The notes: generated by a model not told the origin, from the sequence alone. Positions 17,784-26,753 are shown, numbered from the stretch's first letter. The stretch: DNA of 64,000 nt from QHXQ01 sp036389395 (GCA_036389395.1 DASVPY010000039.1:1-64000); one strand, 5' to 3'. Numbers and translations: made by a program.

Positions 17784-18154
17784 AGTGAGTTAGTAAAGAG
17801 CCGTGCGGTGTCATCGAAGATGGCGGGGCGCTTTACAGTCTCCACCTCTTCGAGCATTTAACTTGCTGTGAATGCGAGCGGGGCGGCTGCCAAGAGTTGC
17901 GCGGCCGCGAATTGTCGGTCTAGCCTAGTAGGCTCAGGTCACAGGTGCAGACCACGGCAGTCGGTGAGTTGGGCCTGGCCATCGTGTGCGCCGGGCCGCT
18001 GAACGCTGAGCCGTCTACCAGACGGGCGCTATGCTAATGCCGGCTCTCCAGGTGCGTCAACATTCTCTTTGCGGCCGGCGAAGGGCGCGAGGAGGATTGA
18101 GCTTTCAAAAATTAGTTCTTGAAACCTGTGGGCGCGCGCGGTAGCATCGCGCGC
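17784..18154. other. Divergent intergenic region
   Basis: 371 bases between the KAP gene and a small secreted-protein gene, holding both 5' regions. I see no tRNA, riboswitch or gene. A GAGGAGG at 18091-18097 is too far from the 18155 start to serve it. Confidence 0.5.
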
Positions 18155-18658
18155 ATGAACAAGTCGCACAACTGGTGGTGGCGCGCCTCGCTGGTCGCGG
18201 GTCTGCTGTTGCTCGTCGTCGGCGCGGGCCAGCCGGCGCGGGCCGGGACGTGGCACAACATCGAGCCGCTGAAGTCGCGGCGCGCGGACGTGGAGCGCGA
18301 GCTGGGCCGGCCGGCGGCGGACGAGCCGGTCGCGCCCGACACGCTGCGCTTCAAGGTGGCGGGCGGCCGCGTCACGGTCTCGTTCGTGACGCCGAAGTTC
18401 GTCCAGACGAAGAAGCTGCCGGCGGCGCTCGTCGGCACGGTCTTGGAGATCGTCTTGCAGCACGACGCGGCGGCCGACACGCCCGACTCGATGGGGCTGA
18501 CGAAGAACAACGACTTCCAGCGCGACGAGCGCGGCGCGGTCGTCGTCTTCCGCAACCTCAAGGACGGTCTCGCCTACACCTTCATCGAAGGCCGCCTGCG
18601 CACCACCCGCTACTCGCCCAGCACCGACGAACTCGTGCGCGCGCAGGTGAAAGGATGA
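18155..18658 (+). CDS. Secreted protein of unknown function
   Basis: 167 residues. The ATG at 18155 leads into a signal peptide (WWWRASLVAGLLLLVVGAGQPARAG). The mature part has a repeated turn-and-strand look (IEPLKSRRADVERELGRPAA, LRFKVAGGRVTVSFVTPKFV, GAVVVFRNLKDGLAYTFIEG). The opening LKSRRADVERELG resembles a short SmpA/BamE-like helix-strand start, but I would not assign that family. It is followed 4 nt after the stop by a long heptamer hairpin. Confidence 0.6.
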   Translation: MNKSHNWWWRASLVAGLLLLVVGAGQPARAGTWHNIEPLKSRRADVERELGRPAADEPVAPDTLRFKVAGGRVTVSFVTPKFVQTKKLPAALVGTVLEIVLQHDAAADTPDSMGLTKNNDFQRDERGAVVVFRNLKDGLAYTFIEGRLRTTRYSPSTDELVRAQVKG

Positions 18659-18662
18659 GGGT

Positions 18663-18783
18663 GAAGAAGACAGGAGACAGGAGTCAGAAGCCGGAAGCCG
18701 GATGAAGACAGGACGGCTGATCATTCTTGCTTCCGGTTTCTAACCTTCTGGCTCCTGACTCCTGACTCCTGTCTTCTTCTTCC
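18663..18783. repeat. Heptamer-built hairpin, GGAGTCAGAAGCC family, copy A
   Basis: Left arm (18663-18696) has units such as caggaga, caggagt, cagaagc; right arm (18730-18783) has tcctgac, tcctgac, tcctgtc. The arms are imperfectly complementary over ~35 bp. The 58-nt stretch 18696-18753 matches 23393-23450 at 51 positions. The element ends 3 nt before the nurA ATG and leaves that gene without a Shine-Dalgarno sequence. Confidence 0.8.
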
Positions 18784-18786
18784 ATC

Positions 18787-20034
18787 ATGCTCTACCGGCA
18801 ACATCTGATTTCGGAGTTGGAGGCGCGGCGCGAGGCGTTCTTGGCGTTCGAGCGGGCGTGGGGCGCGGAGGTGCGCGCTTACGCGCGGCGCTTGCGCGCG
18901 CTCGCCGGGCGCACGGCGGAAGAAGTGGCGCGCGCCGCCGGTGCGCCGCCGGCCGAGGGCGCGCGCGCGCGCCACGCGAACGCGCTGCCGAGCGCCGAGT
19001 TGGACGCGGCGGGCGCGTGCGTCGTCTCGTTCGCGCCGCGCTGGCGCGCGCACGAGGAGGCGCGTCGTTGGGCGCTTGAAGTCTTGCACGAGCGCGTGAC
19101 GTGCGCGGCGGACGGCAGCCAGCTTCTACCGGGGCGCGAAATCTCACTGCCCGTGGCCGCGGTGCAGGTCGCCGCCTTCGAGAACCCGCACACGGCGGAC
19201 GGGCGCGGCTACCGCAAGGAGGCGCACTTCGAGCTGATCACGCCCGACGAGCTGCTCGCCAACGACGGCGGTAAGATCACGGCCGCCGACATCATCGGCT
19301 TGCGCCGCTTCGCGCTGGAACTGCGCGTGCTCTCGGAGTTCATGGAGCGGCGGCGCGGCTGGCGCGCGCGCGGCGAGCGCGTGCCGGTCGCGCTCTTCGA
19401 CGGCACGCTCCTGATCTCCGCGACGCAGATTCGCACCGAGAGCAACTTCCCGACGAAGTACATCGAGGCGGTGGCGGCGGCCGTGCGGGTCTCGCGCGCG
19501 ACGGAAGTGCCGCTCGTCGGCTTCGTCGATCAGTCCTACGCGCGCGACCTCGTCAGCCTGCTCGACGCCCTGAGCGGCGAGGCGCGCCGCTCGGCGCTCG
19601 TCTACGACGCGCAAGTCCTGCACGCGCCCGCGGGCGTCGAAGAGACCGCGCCGCTGCTCGCCGCGTGGGGCGACCGCACGGTCTTCTGCGACTGCCGGCG
19701 CGAGGGGCTGACGCGCGACTTCTACGACGAACATGACAAGCCGCTCGTCGGCTTCATATACTTGCAGACGACGGGCGCGGGCGCGCCCGCGCGGCTCGAC
19801 GTGCCCGCGTGGGTCTACGACGCCGGCCTGCTCGAAGAGGTCGCGGACGTGGTGCGCGCCGAGTGCGTCGTCGGCAACGGCTACCCTTACGCGCTGGAGA
19901 CGGCCGACGAGGCGGCCTACATCTCGGGCCGCGACCGCGCGCAGTTCGTGCGCGCCCTGCAAGAGTTCGCCGAGCGCGAGCAGATGCCGTTCCGCGTCGC
20001 GCGCAAGGCCGTCAGCAAAGCACACCGCCGCTGA
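18787..20034 (+). CDS. nurA: NurA-domain DNA repair nuclease
   Basis: 415 residues. The NurA fold is recognised from VPVALFDGTLLIS (the metal-binding Asp), SNFPTKYIEAVAAAVRVSRA, PLVGFVDQSYARDL and the C-terminal PYALETADEAAYISGRDRAQ. NurA is a Mn-dependent 5'-3' nuclease working with the HerA translocase in end resection. A HAS-barrel-like gene lies 0.8 kb downstream, but no HerA ATPase is in the window. The ATG follows a repeat hairpin directly with no ribosome site, so initiation may be inefficient or leaderless; 18787 is kept because the conserved N-terminal helix starts there. Confidence 0.82.
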   Translation: MLYRQHLISELEARREAFLAFERAWGAEVRAYARRLRALAGRTAEEVARAAGAPPAEGARARHANALPSAELDAAGACVVSFAPRWRAHEEARRWALEVLHERVTCAADGSQLLPGREISLPVAAVQVAAFENPHTADGRGYRKEAHFELITPDELLANDGGKITAADIIGLRRFALELRVLSEFMERRRGWRARGERVPVALFDGTLLISATQIRTESNFPTKYIEAVAAAVRVSRATEVPLVGFVDQSYARDLVSLLDALSGEARRSALVYDAQVLHAPAGVEETAPLLAAWGDRTVFCDCRREGLTRDFYDEHDKPLVGFIYLQTTGAGAPARLDVPAWVYDAGLLEEVADVVRAECVVGNGYPYALETADEAAYISGRDRAQFVRALQEFAEREQMPFRVARKAVSKAHRR

Positions 20035-20147
20035 CGACGCGAGGTCGTCGTCACGGCCGAAGACTTCCGCTCTGCCGCAGATCGTGAGAACATACCGCCG
20101 CCGATGACGTGAAGGGCAGACCGCCGCCGACACGTCGAGGAGTTTTC

Positions 20148-20690
20148 ATGAGCCGGTTGTCGCTAGACGCGCGTCCGAACACGGCCCCGGCGGCCGCGCG
20201 TCCGCTGTCCGTCGCGCCGCCGCTGCCGGTCTGCCCGGCGTGCGGCGCGCGCGCGCGGCGGGCGGCGGCGCGTTTCTGCGCGACGTGCGGGCGCGATCTG
20301 CGCGAGCACTATTACCGGCCGGCCGACACGCTGCGCGCTTCTTATCATCAGCAACACCACCCGCCGCCCATGATGCCCGGTCACGCCGACCACCCCGCCT
20401 GCATCCGGCCGCGCCGGCCCGCGGCGACGCAAGCGGCCTGGCCCGCGGCGCGCGCGGACGGGGCGACGCGGCTCGCCACGACGTTCGCCACCTACGCGCT
20501 CGTCCCTTACCTCGGCATACTGTTCTGTCCGGGCGCGCTCGTCCTTGGGCTGGTCGGCTGCTTGCGCGCGCCGCGGCGCGGAACGCACGCACGCGCCGCC
20601 GCCCGCCGCGCCGTCCTCTTCGCCTGCGCCATCACCACCGCGCAACTCTGCCTCTGGTGGCTGCTCTACCGAGTAAGAGCGATAAGCTAA
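20148..20690 (+). CDS. Zinc-ribbon membrane protein of unknown function
   Basis: 180 residues. GAGGAG 6 nt before the ATG at 20148 decides the start. An N-terminal zinc ribbon (CPACGARA, then FCATCGRDL) is followed by a His/Pro-rich linker and two hydrophobic helices near the C-terminus (ALVPYLGILFCPGALVLGLV and AVLFACAITTAQLCLWWLLY). It sits between nurA and the HAS-barrel-like gene on the same strand, so a link to that repair locus is possible but unproven. Confidence 0.65.
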   Translation: MSRLSLDARPNTAPAAARPLSVAPPLPVCPACGARARRAAARFCATCGRDLREHYYRPADTLRASYHQQHHPPPMMPGHADHPACIRPRRPAATQAAWPAARADGATRLATTFATYALVPYLGILFCPGALVLGLVGCLRAPRRGTHARAAARRAVLFACAITTAQLCLWWLLYRVRAIS

Positions 20691-20801
20691 TAGCTGTTGG
20701 CTGTTAGCGATTAGCTTTTAGCTTGACCGCACACCAGACTTGAACAATGAGCCGTGACGCTTCACCGCCGCGACAAGAGAAAGCTAACAGCTAACAGCTT
20801 C
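20681..20801. repeat. Heptamer-built hairpin, TTAGCTG/CAGCTAA family
   Basis: The left arm (20681-20724) carries variants of gctgtta and gctaata; the right arm (20781-20800) is aagctaacagctaacagctt, two aacagct heptamers. The arms pair across a ~56-nt centre. The left arm covers the stop codon of the zinc-ribbon gene, and the right arm ends 4 nt before the next ATG. Confidence 0.75.
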
Positions 20802-20804
20802 ATC

Positions 20805-21395
20805 ATGAAAATCGCGAAGATCATCGGGTCGAACTCGCACGTGGATTACTTGGCGCGGGTGATCGATCAGTTGGACGTGACGGAGCCGCCGCGGCCGGAC
20901 GATTACGGGTTCGCGCAGTTCGTCGCCCTCCCGCTCGCGGACGACGCGGAGGTCGTCGGCGTCATCTTCGACACGGCGCTCGTCAACCCGGACTACGGGC
21001 AACTGGGGCCCCGCCTGTCGCCGCCGGCCGAGCTGTCGGTCTTAAGCCCCGACGTGCTGCACGAGCAGGGCGTGTTGGTGCGACTCCTTTTGGTCGGCGG
21101 GCGCGAGGGCGGGCGCGCGTGGCAGGGCGTGCCGCGGCGCGTGCTGCCGGTCGGGCAGGACGTGTACGCGCTCTCGGACGAGGGCGTGCGCGCGTTCCAC
21201 CGCGACGAGCGCGGGCGCTTGCAGTTGCACTACTACTCGCAGGCGATGGCGCACGCCGGGCCGTTCGCCGTGCCCCTGCTCGAAGCCGTCATCACGCAGC
21301 TCGAAGGGGCGTGCGCGCCCGACGAGCGGCAGCGCCTGTGCGTGCTCCGGCAGACGTTGGTCTGGCAACGCACGGTCGGCGGCGCGCGTCTGTAA
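20805..21395 (+). CDS. HAS-barrel-like protein (HerA-associated)
   Basis: 196 residues from the ATG at 20805; the in-frame extension to 20754 runs through a repeat and is not used. KIAKIIGSNSHVDYLARVID, DYGFAQFVALPL and VVGVIFDTALVNPDYGQLGP resemble, from memory, the stand-alone HAS (HerA-ATP synthase) barrel proteins encoded with NurA and HerA in cyanobacteria and other bacteria. The barrel would help dock HerA and NurA. The assignment rests on motif recall and on the nurA neighbour; a database search would settle it. The right half is less conserved and has a helical end. Confidence 0.58.
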   Translation: MKIAKIIGSNSHVDYLARVIDQLDVTEPPRPDDYGFAQFVALPLADDAEVVGVIFDTALVNPDYGQLGPRLSPPAELSVLSPDVLHEQGVLVRLLLVGGREGGRAWQGVPRRVLPVGQDVYALSDEGVRAFHRDERGRLQLHYYSQAMAHAGPFAVPLLEAVITQLEGACAPDERQRLCVLRQTLVWQRTVGGARL

Positions 21396-21434
21396 AGATA
21401 CAGTCCGCAGTTCGCCCGGAAGGGAGCCTGACCG

Positions 21435-22013
21435 ATGAAGAGATTGATGCGATTTTTACCCGCGGCGGCGTGTGTCCTTCTGCTCACGACAGGCGCGTTC
21501 GCGCAGCGCGCGCGCACCGTCAGCGAGCCGCAGCCGACGCCGTCAGCCCAGCCCAGCGTGCCGCCCGCGCCCGCTACCGTCAAAGCGAAGTACGAGGGCG
21601 GTTACTTCGGCTACAACAAGAAGCAGACGGGCACGCTCACGTTCGACGACGCGAACCACCGGCTCGTCTTCCGCGACCAAGAGGGGCACGAGTACCTGTC
21701 GTTCCCTTACGCGGCGGTGGCCGCCGTCTACGGCGACACGAAGTCGCGCCGCCCGACCGCCGCCACGGTCGCCGGCAGCGTGCCGAGCATCTACGCGCTG
21801 CCGGCGCTGCTCGTCCGCGCGAAGTACCGCTACCTGATCATGCAGTTCAACGACCCGGACACGCACGTCCAGGGCACGGCCAGCTTCAAGCTCGGCACGA
21901 AAGAGTTGCTGGACTCGATGGTCGCCACCGTCGCGCAGAAGGCCGAACTCGTCCGGCGCGGCGAGGCCTGGGTGCGCAAGCCCAACGACGCGAGCGACAC
22001 GCGCACGCCTTGA
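21435..22013 (+). CDS. Secreted protein of unknown function
   Basis: 192 residues with a clear signal peptide (RFLPAAACVLLLTTGAFAQ) and a Pro-rich linker (SEPQPTPSAQPSVPPAPA). The mature domain reads like a small beta-sandwich (YEGGYFGYNKKQTGTLTFDD, RLVFRDQEGHEYLSFPYAAV, YRYLIMQFNDPDTHVQGTAS), the style of a PH-like domain that senses membrane or ligand. The ATG follows GGAAGGGAG. No partner is evident. Confidence 0.65.
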   Translation: MKRLMRFLPAAACVLLLTTGAFAQRARTVSEPQPTPSAQPSVPPAPATVKAKYEGGYFGYNKKQTGTLTFDDANHRLVFRDQEGHEYLSFPYAAVAAVYGDTKSRRPTAATVAGSVPSIYALPALLVRAKYRYLIMQFNDPDTHVQGTASFKLGTKELLDSMVATVAQKAELVRRGEAWVRKPNDASDTRTP

Positions 22014-22017
22014 AAAG

Positions 22018-22135
22018 CTGTTAACTGTCAGTTGTTAGTTGTTAACTGTCCTTCGCGCTGTTCACGTGAGTGGTCGCCACGGCGTGACCGGCCGCGGGCG
22101 GCGGAAGAACAATTAACGACTAACAACTAACAGTA
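22018..22135. repeat. Heptamer-built hairpin, GTTAACTGTTAGTT family
   Basis: The left arm (22018-22052) is made of gttaact/gttgtta units; the right arm (22108-22134) has actaaca repeated twice at a 7-nt step. The arms pair around a GC-rich ~55-nt centre. The element fills the space between two convergent stop codons. Confidence 0.75.
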
Positions 22136-22144
22136 ATCCACCCC

Positions 22145-23299
22145 TCAACGTTTCTCTTCCAGCACCTTGCCGCGGCAGACGCCCTCGAAGGTGGCGGCCA
22201 GTTTTTGCGGGCTGGCCTCGTAGGCGCTGGTCTGCCAGTTGTCCACCACGTCCTTAGCTTGTATCCACGGCGCGAGCGGCATCGCCAAGTAGGCCGAGAG
22301 CGCGAGCACGTAAGGCTCGTACATGCGCCGCAGTTGCGCGAGGCGCTCGTCCGCGCCCGCGTCGTCGCGCAAGGGCACGCCGTCGGCGGCGAGGCTCGCG
22401 CGCAGCCGGCCCATGGCGGCCGCCGGCAGCCGGTCGGGCATGTCCGTGAGCGGCGGGACGCGGAAGATTTGCGCGAGGTCTACGACGGCGTGGCGCGTGA
22501 TGGCGAAGGTCAACTGCGCCTGCCAGGTGGGCGCGCCGTCCACGCCGACGGCGACGAGCGCGCACGCGTCGAGGATCGTGGCGAGGGCCGCGAGCCAGGA
22601 CTGGTTGTCGTGCTGCGAGCGGAAGTAGCAGAGCACGGGGTACGACAGGTGGCTCTCCATCAACTCCGCGGCCCAGCGCTCCCAGTCCTTCAGCAGTTCG
22701 CCGAGCGCCGTCATGTCGCGGTTGCGCCCGTGCCGGCGTAGCAGTTCGGCGGCGGTGGGCGGCGTGCCGGCGCGCGCGTCCAGGAGCGAGATGTTGACCT
22801 CGCGCGCCGAGAAGCCCTGGTAGATGACCGGCAGGTAGCCGATGATGAGCGCGAGGAAGCCGAAGCCGACGCCCGCCTCTAAGACCGTCAACGCGCGCCC
22901 CAGCGGCAGCAGCGGCGTCACGTCGCCGAAGCCGAGCGTGAAGAAGATGACGCCGCTCATGTAGAGGTACGTGCCGAAGCCCGCGCCGTCGGGCACATTC
23001 AGCCGCGTGCCCAGCGCCCACTGCATCAGCGCGAAACCGAAGACCAACCCGACGGCCCACAACGTCAGCAACGCAAGCAGAGAGAGCGGCCCGTAAAGAC
23101 TCAACAACGTCTCACGCCGCTTGCGCGTCCTGACGCGTAGACAGAGCGCGCGCCAGGGCCACCACGTCAGCCGGTAAAAGGCGGACGTGATCCGCACGCG
23201 CCGCGTCACGCGCCGCGGCAGCACGATGGTCTCGAACGCGTCCCACAGCACCGCCTCGATCAGCAGGAGACTCAGGATGACGAGCACGACGGAGAGCAT
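22145..23299 (-). CDS. Potassium channel family protein
   Basis: 384 residues. Two N-terminal TM helices flank the P-loop, with the selectivity-filter sequence FFTLGFGDVTPL (~residues 135-146), preceded by LLALLTLWAVGLVFGFALMQ and followed by LEAGVGFGFLALIIGYLPVI. A further TM helix lies at residues ~1-20. The C-terminal ~200 residues are soluble and helical, without an RCK signature, so gating is unclear. TxGFGD instead of TxGYGD is a known variant that still allows K+ selectivity. The start codon abuts a heptamer hairpin and has no ribosome site. Confidence 0.85.
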   Translation of the reverse strand: MLSVVLVILSLLLIEAVLWDAFETIVLPRRVTRRVRITSAFYRLTWWPWRALCLRVRTRKRRETLLSLYGPLSLLALLTLWAVGLVFGFALMQWALGTRLNVPDGAGFGTYLYMSGVIFFTLGFGDVTPLLPLGRALTVLEAGVGFGFLALIIGYLPVIYQGFSAREVNISLLDARAGTPPTAAELLRRHGRNRDMTALGELLKDWERWAAELMESHLSYPVLCYFRSQHDNQSWLAALATILDACALVAVGVDGAPTWQAQLTFAITRHAVVDLAQIFRVPPLTDMPDRLPAAAMGRLRASLAADGVPLRDDAGADERLAQLRRMYEPYVLALSAYLAMPLAPWIQAKDVVDNWQTSAYEASPQKLAATFEGVCRGKVLEEKR

Positions 23300-23302
23300 A
23301 AA

Positions 23303-23482
23303 GGTTCAGAAGCCAGGAGCCAGGAGTCAGAAGCCAGAAGATAAGAGCCAGGAGTCGGAGTCAGCGGCCGGAAGCCGGAGGCGGAAGTCGAAAGCCGGAT
23401 GAAGAAAAGACTGCTGATCATTCTTGCTTCTGATTCCTAACCTTCCGGCTTCTGACTCCTGTCTCCTGTCTCCTGTCTTTCC
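23303..23482. repeat. Heptamer-built hairpin, GGAGTCAGAAGCC family, copy B
   Basis: 180 bases. The left arm is mostly agccagg/agtcaga/agccgga heptamers and the right arm is tcctgtc repeats. The central 58 nt (23393-23450) is shared with copy A. The element begins 4 nt upstream of the K+ channel start and ends 2 nt from the glucosidase stop. Confidence 0.8.
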
Positions 23483-23483
23483 C

Positions 23484-26201
23484 TCACCCGCCCGTCTGCA
23501 AGTGTACTTCGACGTTGTGGCGGGCGAGGTCGTCGAGGCAGCGGAGGATGAGCGCCGTCCAGCCGGTCTGGTGCGACGCGCCTAAGCCCCGGCCGTTGTC
23601 GCCGTGGAAGTATTCGTGGAAGAGGACGAGTTCGCGCCAGTGCGGGTCGGCGGCGAAGCGCGGGTCGCCGCCGTGCCAGGGCGCGCGCCCCTGCGCGTCG
23701 GGGATGAAGATGCGCGCGAGCCGTCGGTTCAAATCCTGCGCCACCTCGGCGAGCGTCATCATGCGGCCCGAGCCGGTCGGGCACTCGACCTTGAAGTCGT
23801 CGCCGTAGAAGTGGTGGTAGCGTTGCAGCGCCTCGATGAGCAGGTAGTTGACGGGGAACCAGATGGGGCCGCGCCAGTTCGAGTTGCCGCCGAAGTCCAC
23901 GGTCGAAGAGTCGCCGGGATCGTAGCGCACCTTGTAGTCCGTGCCGTTCACGTGCAGCACGTAAGGGTTGTCGCTGTGGGCGCGCGAGAGCGAGCGCACG
24001 CCGTAAGGGGCGAGGAACTCGCGCTCGTCCAGGAGGTAGTGGAGCACGCGCGTCAGGCGCTCGCGCGAGGGGATGGCGAGCAGGCGCTGGCTCGTCTGCT
24101 TGCCGTCGTGGCACGTCTCAAGGTACGAGATGTGGCGCGCGAGGTCTTTGCGGTTCTCTAAGAACCAGTTCATGCGCTTGCGGAAACCGGGCAGGCGTTC
24201 GATCAGATCGGCGTCCAGATTCTCCACCGCGAAGAGCGGGATGAGACCGACCATCGAGCGGATGCGCAAAGGGATGTCGCGCCCGTCCACCTTGATCTCG
24301 TCGTAATAGAAGCCGTCGGTCTCGTCCCACAGTCCGTCGAAGCCAGGCCCGATGGCGTTCATCGCGTCCACGATGGCGACGAAGTGCTCGAAGAATTTCG
24401 ACGCGATGTCCTCGTACTCCGGCTCGGCCACGGCCAGCTCCAACGCCATCGAGAGCATCGTGCCGCAGTAGAAGGCCATCCAGGCCGTGCCGTCGGCCTG
24501 CTCCAGCGCGCCGCCCGTGGGCAGCGGCTTCGAGCGGTCGAAGACGCCGATGTTGTCGAGGCCGAGGAAGCCGCCGGAGAAGATCTGCTTGCCCTCCACG
24601 TCCTGGCGGTTGACCCACCAGGTGAAGTTGACGAGCAGCTTGTAGAAGCAGCGTTCGAGGAACAGGCGGTCGCGCGCGCCCGGCGTGCCGGTCATCTTGT
24701 AGAGCCGCCAGACGGCCCACGCGTGGACGGGCGGGTTGGCGTCCGAGAAGGCGAACTCGTAGGCGGGAAGTTGCCCGTTCGCGTGCATGTACCACTCGCG
24801 CAGGAACAGCACGAGTTGATCCTTGGCGAACTCCGGGTCGATCATCGCGAAGACGAGCGTGTGAAAGGCCAAGTCCCACGACGCGTACCAGGGGTACTCC
24901 CACGAGTCGGGCATCGAGACCACGTCGCGGTTGTAGAGCGACAGCCAGTCGCGGTTGCGCCCGCGCCAGCGCTCGGCGGGCGGCTTGGGGCACGCCGGGT
25001 CGCCTTCGAGCCAGTCGCGCACGATGTAGTGGTAGAACTGTTTCGACCAGAGCAGCCCGGCGAAGCCCTGCCGCATCACGCGCGCGCCCGCCGCCGACAG
25101 GTTCGGCGGCAGCACGCCCGCGTAGAACTCTTCGGCCTCGCGCGCCCGCAGCGCGAACGTCTCGTCGAACCTTGCGCCGAACATCTCGGCGGGCGACTCG
25201 TCGGCGGCCGTGAGCCGCAGCCGCACCTCGACCTCGCCGCGCGCGGGCACGTCGAGCACGTAGTAGGCGGCGGCCTTCGTGCCCTCGTGCGCGGGGTTGA
25301 CCGCGTCCGCGCGGCGGCCGACGACGTAGTCGTGGAAGGCGTCCTTGACGTAAGGGTGCGAGTTCGGGACGCCCCAGAGGCGTTGCCCGTTCGTCTCGTT
25401 GTCGGTGAAGAGGAAACGGGGCCGCACGCCCGCCGGGTCAACGTCCGCGGCCAAGTGGAACGTGCCGAGCGAGTCGTGCGTGGCGACTAACCGGCCGGCG
25501 TCGGCGTCGGGCTTGATGGAAGGGCGCGGCCAGTAGCCTTCGCCGGTGCGCCCCCAGGCCCAGGTGTTGCGGAACCAGAGCGTGGGCAGCAGGTGCAGGC
25601 GCGCAGGCGCAGGCCCGCGGTTGGCTACTCGGACGCGGACGAGCAGATCGTTCGGCCCGCCCTTCGCGTACTCGGCGTACACGTCGAAGTAGCGGTCGTC
25701 GTCGAAGACGCCCGTGTCCTGTAGCTCGAACTCCGGCTGATCCTTGCCGCGCCGCTTGTTCTCCTCGATCAGTCGTGCGTACGGGTAGGCGCTCTGCGGG
25801 TACTTGTAGAGCGCGCGCATGTAGGAGTGGGTCGGCGTCGAGTCGAGGAAGAAGTAACACTCCTTGCAGTCCTCGCCGTGGTTGCCCTCGGAGTTGGTCA
25901 GGCCGAAGAGCCGCTCTTTCAAGATCGGGTCTTGCTCGTTCCAGAGCGCGAGCGCGAAGCAGAGCCGGCCCTCGCGGTCGCAGACGCCGAGCAGCCCGTC
26001 CTCGCCCCAGCGGTAGACGCGGCTGCGCGCGTGGTCGTGCGGGAAGTATTCCCAGCACGAGCCGTAAGGCGAGTAGTCCTCGCGCACCGTGCCCCACTGC
26101 CGCTCGGACAGGTACGGCCCCCAGCGCTTCCAGTTCGCCACGCGCCCCGCGTCTTCCGTCAGGCGGCGCTGCTCCGCGCCGGTCACGTCTGTCTGTGTCA
26201 T
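23484..26201 (-). CDS. GH63-type glucosidase (MGH1-like)
   Basis: 905 residues, a normal length for bacterial GH63-like enzymes. The N-terminal beta-sandwich (residues ~1-350; DYSPYGSCWEYFPHDHARSR, YFFLDSTPTHSYMRALYKYP) precedes an (alpha/alpha)6 barrel with WDLAFHTLVFAMIDPEFAKD, QLPAYEFAFSDANPPVHAWA and WRGPIWFPVNYLLIEALQRY. Acidic candidates are the D of WDLAF and an E near HEYFHGDNGRG. Members hydrolyse alpha-glucosides such as glucosylglycerate-type or oligosaccharide substrates. There is no signal peptide, so it is probably cytoplasmic. It stands alone; the ATG at 26201 is the plausible start. Confidence 0.87.
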   Translation of the reverse strand: MTQTDVTGAEQRRLTEDAGRVANWKRWGPYLSERQWGTVREDYSPYGSCWEYFPHDHARSRVYRWGEDGLLGVCDREGRLCFALALWNEQDPILKERLFGLTNSEGNHGEDCKECYFFLDSTPTHSYMRALYKYPQSAYPYARLIEENKRRGKDQPEFELQDTGVFDDDRYFDVYAEYAKGGPNDLLVRVRVANRGPAPARLHLLPTLWFRNTWAWGRTGEGYWPRPSIKPDADAGRLVATHDSLGTFHLAADVDPAGVRPRFLFTDNETNGQRLWGVPNSHPYVKDAFHDYVVGRRADAVNPAHEGTKAAAYYVLDVPARGEVEVRLRLTAADESPAEMFGARFDETFALRAREAEEFYAGVLPPNLSAAGARVMRQGFAGLLWSKQFYHYIVRDWLEGDPACPKPPAERWRGRNRDWLSLYNRDVVSMPDSWEYPWYASWDLAFHTLVFAMIDPEFAKDQLVLFLREWYMHANGQLPAYEFAFSDANPPVHAWAVWRLYKMTGTPGARDRLFLERCFYKLLVNFTWWVNRQDVEGKQIFSGGFLGLDNIGVFDRSKPLPTGGALEQADGTAWMAFYCGTMLSMALELAVAEPEYEDIASKFFEHFVAIVDAMNAIGPGFDGLWDETDGFYYDEIKVDGRDIPLRIRSMVGLIPLFAVENLDADLIERLPGFRKRMNWFLENRKDLARHISYLETCHDGKQTSQRLLAIPSRERLTRVLHYLLDEREFLAPYGVRSLSRAHSDNPYVLHVNGTDYKVRYDPGDSSTVDFGGNSNWRGPIWFPVNYLLIEALQRYHHFYGDDFKVECPTGSGRMMTLAEVAQDLNRRLARIFIPDAQGRAPWHGGDPRFAADPHWRELVLFHEYFHGDNGRGLGASHQTGWTALILRCLDDLARHNVEVHLQTGG

Positions 26202-26753
26202 AAGTTTGCCACTCTAAGGGAAGCTCAGGCTCGCGCGCGAAGTCCGCGAACGTCATCGGCTCTTTGCCGCAATCATAATATGCTCCCTCGTTGAATGTGC
26301 AATCCTTTTCTTCGCGGTCGCAGCGAGTGCGACCCGCGACGCACGACGGCGGGCGCGCGGAGCAGGCCCGGCATCAACACGTTCAGAGCACCGCGAAGCC
26401 GCTTCGCGTCAGATATCTGATTCGCAGCGCGCTTATACTACGCGAATTGCGGCGAAAAGAGTTAAAGGGGCCGTAGCGAACGGGCGCGCGTGCGCAGCAG
26501 ATATGCAGCGCGCGCGTTAGCCGAAGCCCCGCAGCCAGTTCCTCATCATCATTCATCCCAGCTTTTTCGGAGCTTAGCACGTCGTCCGCGGCGCGCCGCG
26601 CGTGGCACGGGGGTTGTAAACGTGTAGCGCGCAATCGCCTGTCTGACGCGTGTGGTGCGTGGGCGATGTTCCCCGCGGGGTGTGCCGTCGAGCGCAGGAC
26701 TTGAACGCGCGCTCTGTTTGTTCCGATAGCGAGTTAGAAAAAAGGATGAATGG
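26202..26753. other. Long divergent intergenic region
   Basis: 552 bases between the glucosidase and a secreted-protein gene. Short open frames here lack ribosome sites and motifs. It contains two adjacent small palindromes at 26392-26420 and several AT-richer patches, and must hold promoters for both genes. I see no RNA gene. Confidence 0.5.
26392..26420. promoter_or_regulatory. Twin palindromes, possible operator
   Basis: cgcgaag-ccg-cttcgcg (26392-26408) is followed at once by the perfect 12-bp palindrome tcagatatctga (26409-26420). Perfect dyads in an AT-rich setting of a divergent region fit a dimeric-regulator site. No regulator gene is adjacent. Confidence 0.35.

Noticed and set aside
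17990..18055. tRNA-like stretch (tggtagacgg on the minus strand)
   Set aside because: There is no T-arm, no acceptor stem and no anticodon stem of correct size.
23725..23740. ggttcaaatcc resembling a tRNA T-loop
   Set aside because: It lies in the GH63 reading frame and no cloverleaf can be built around it.
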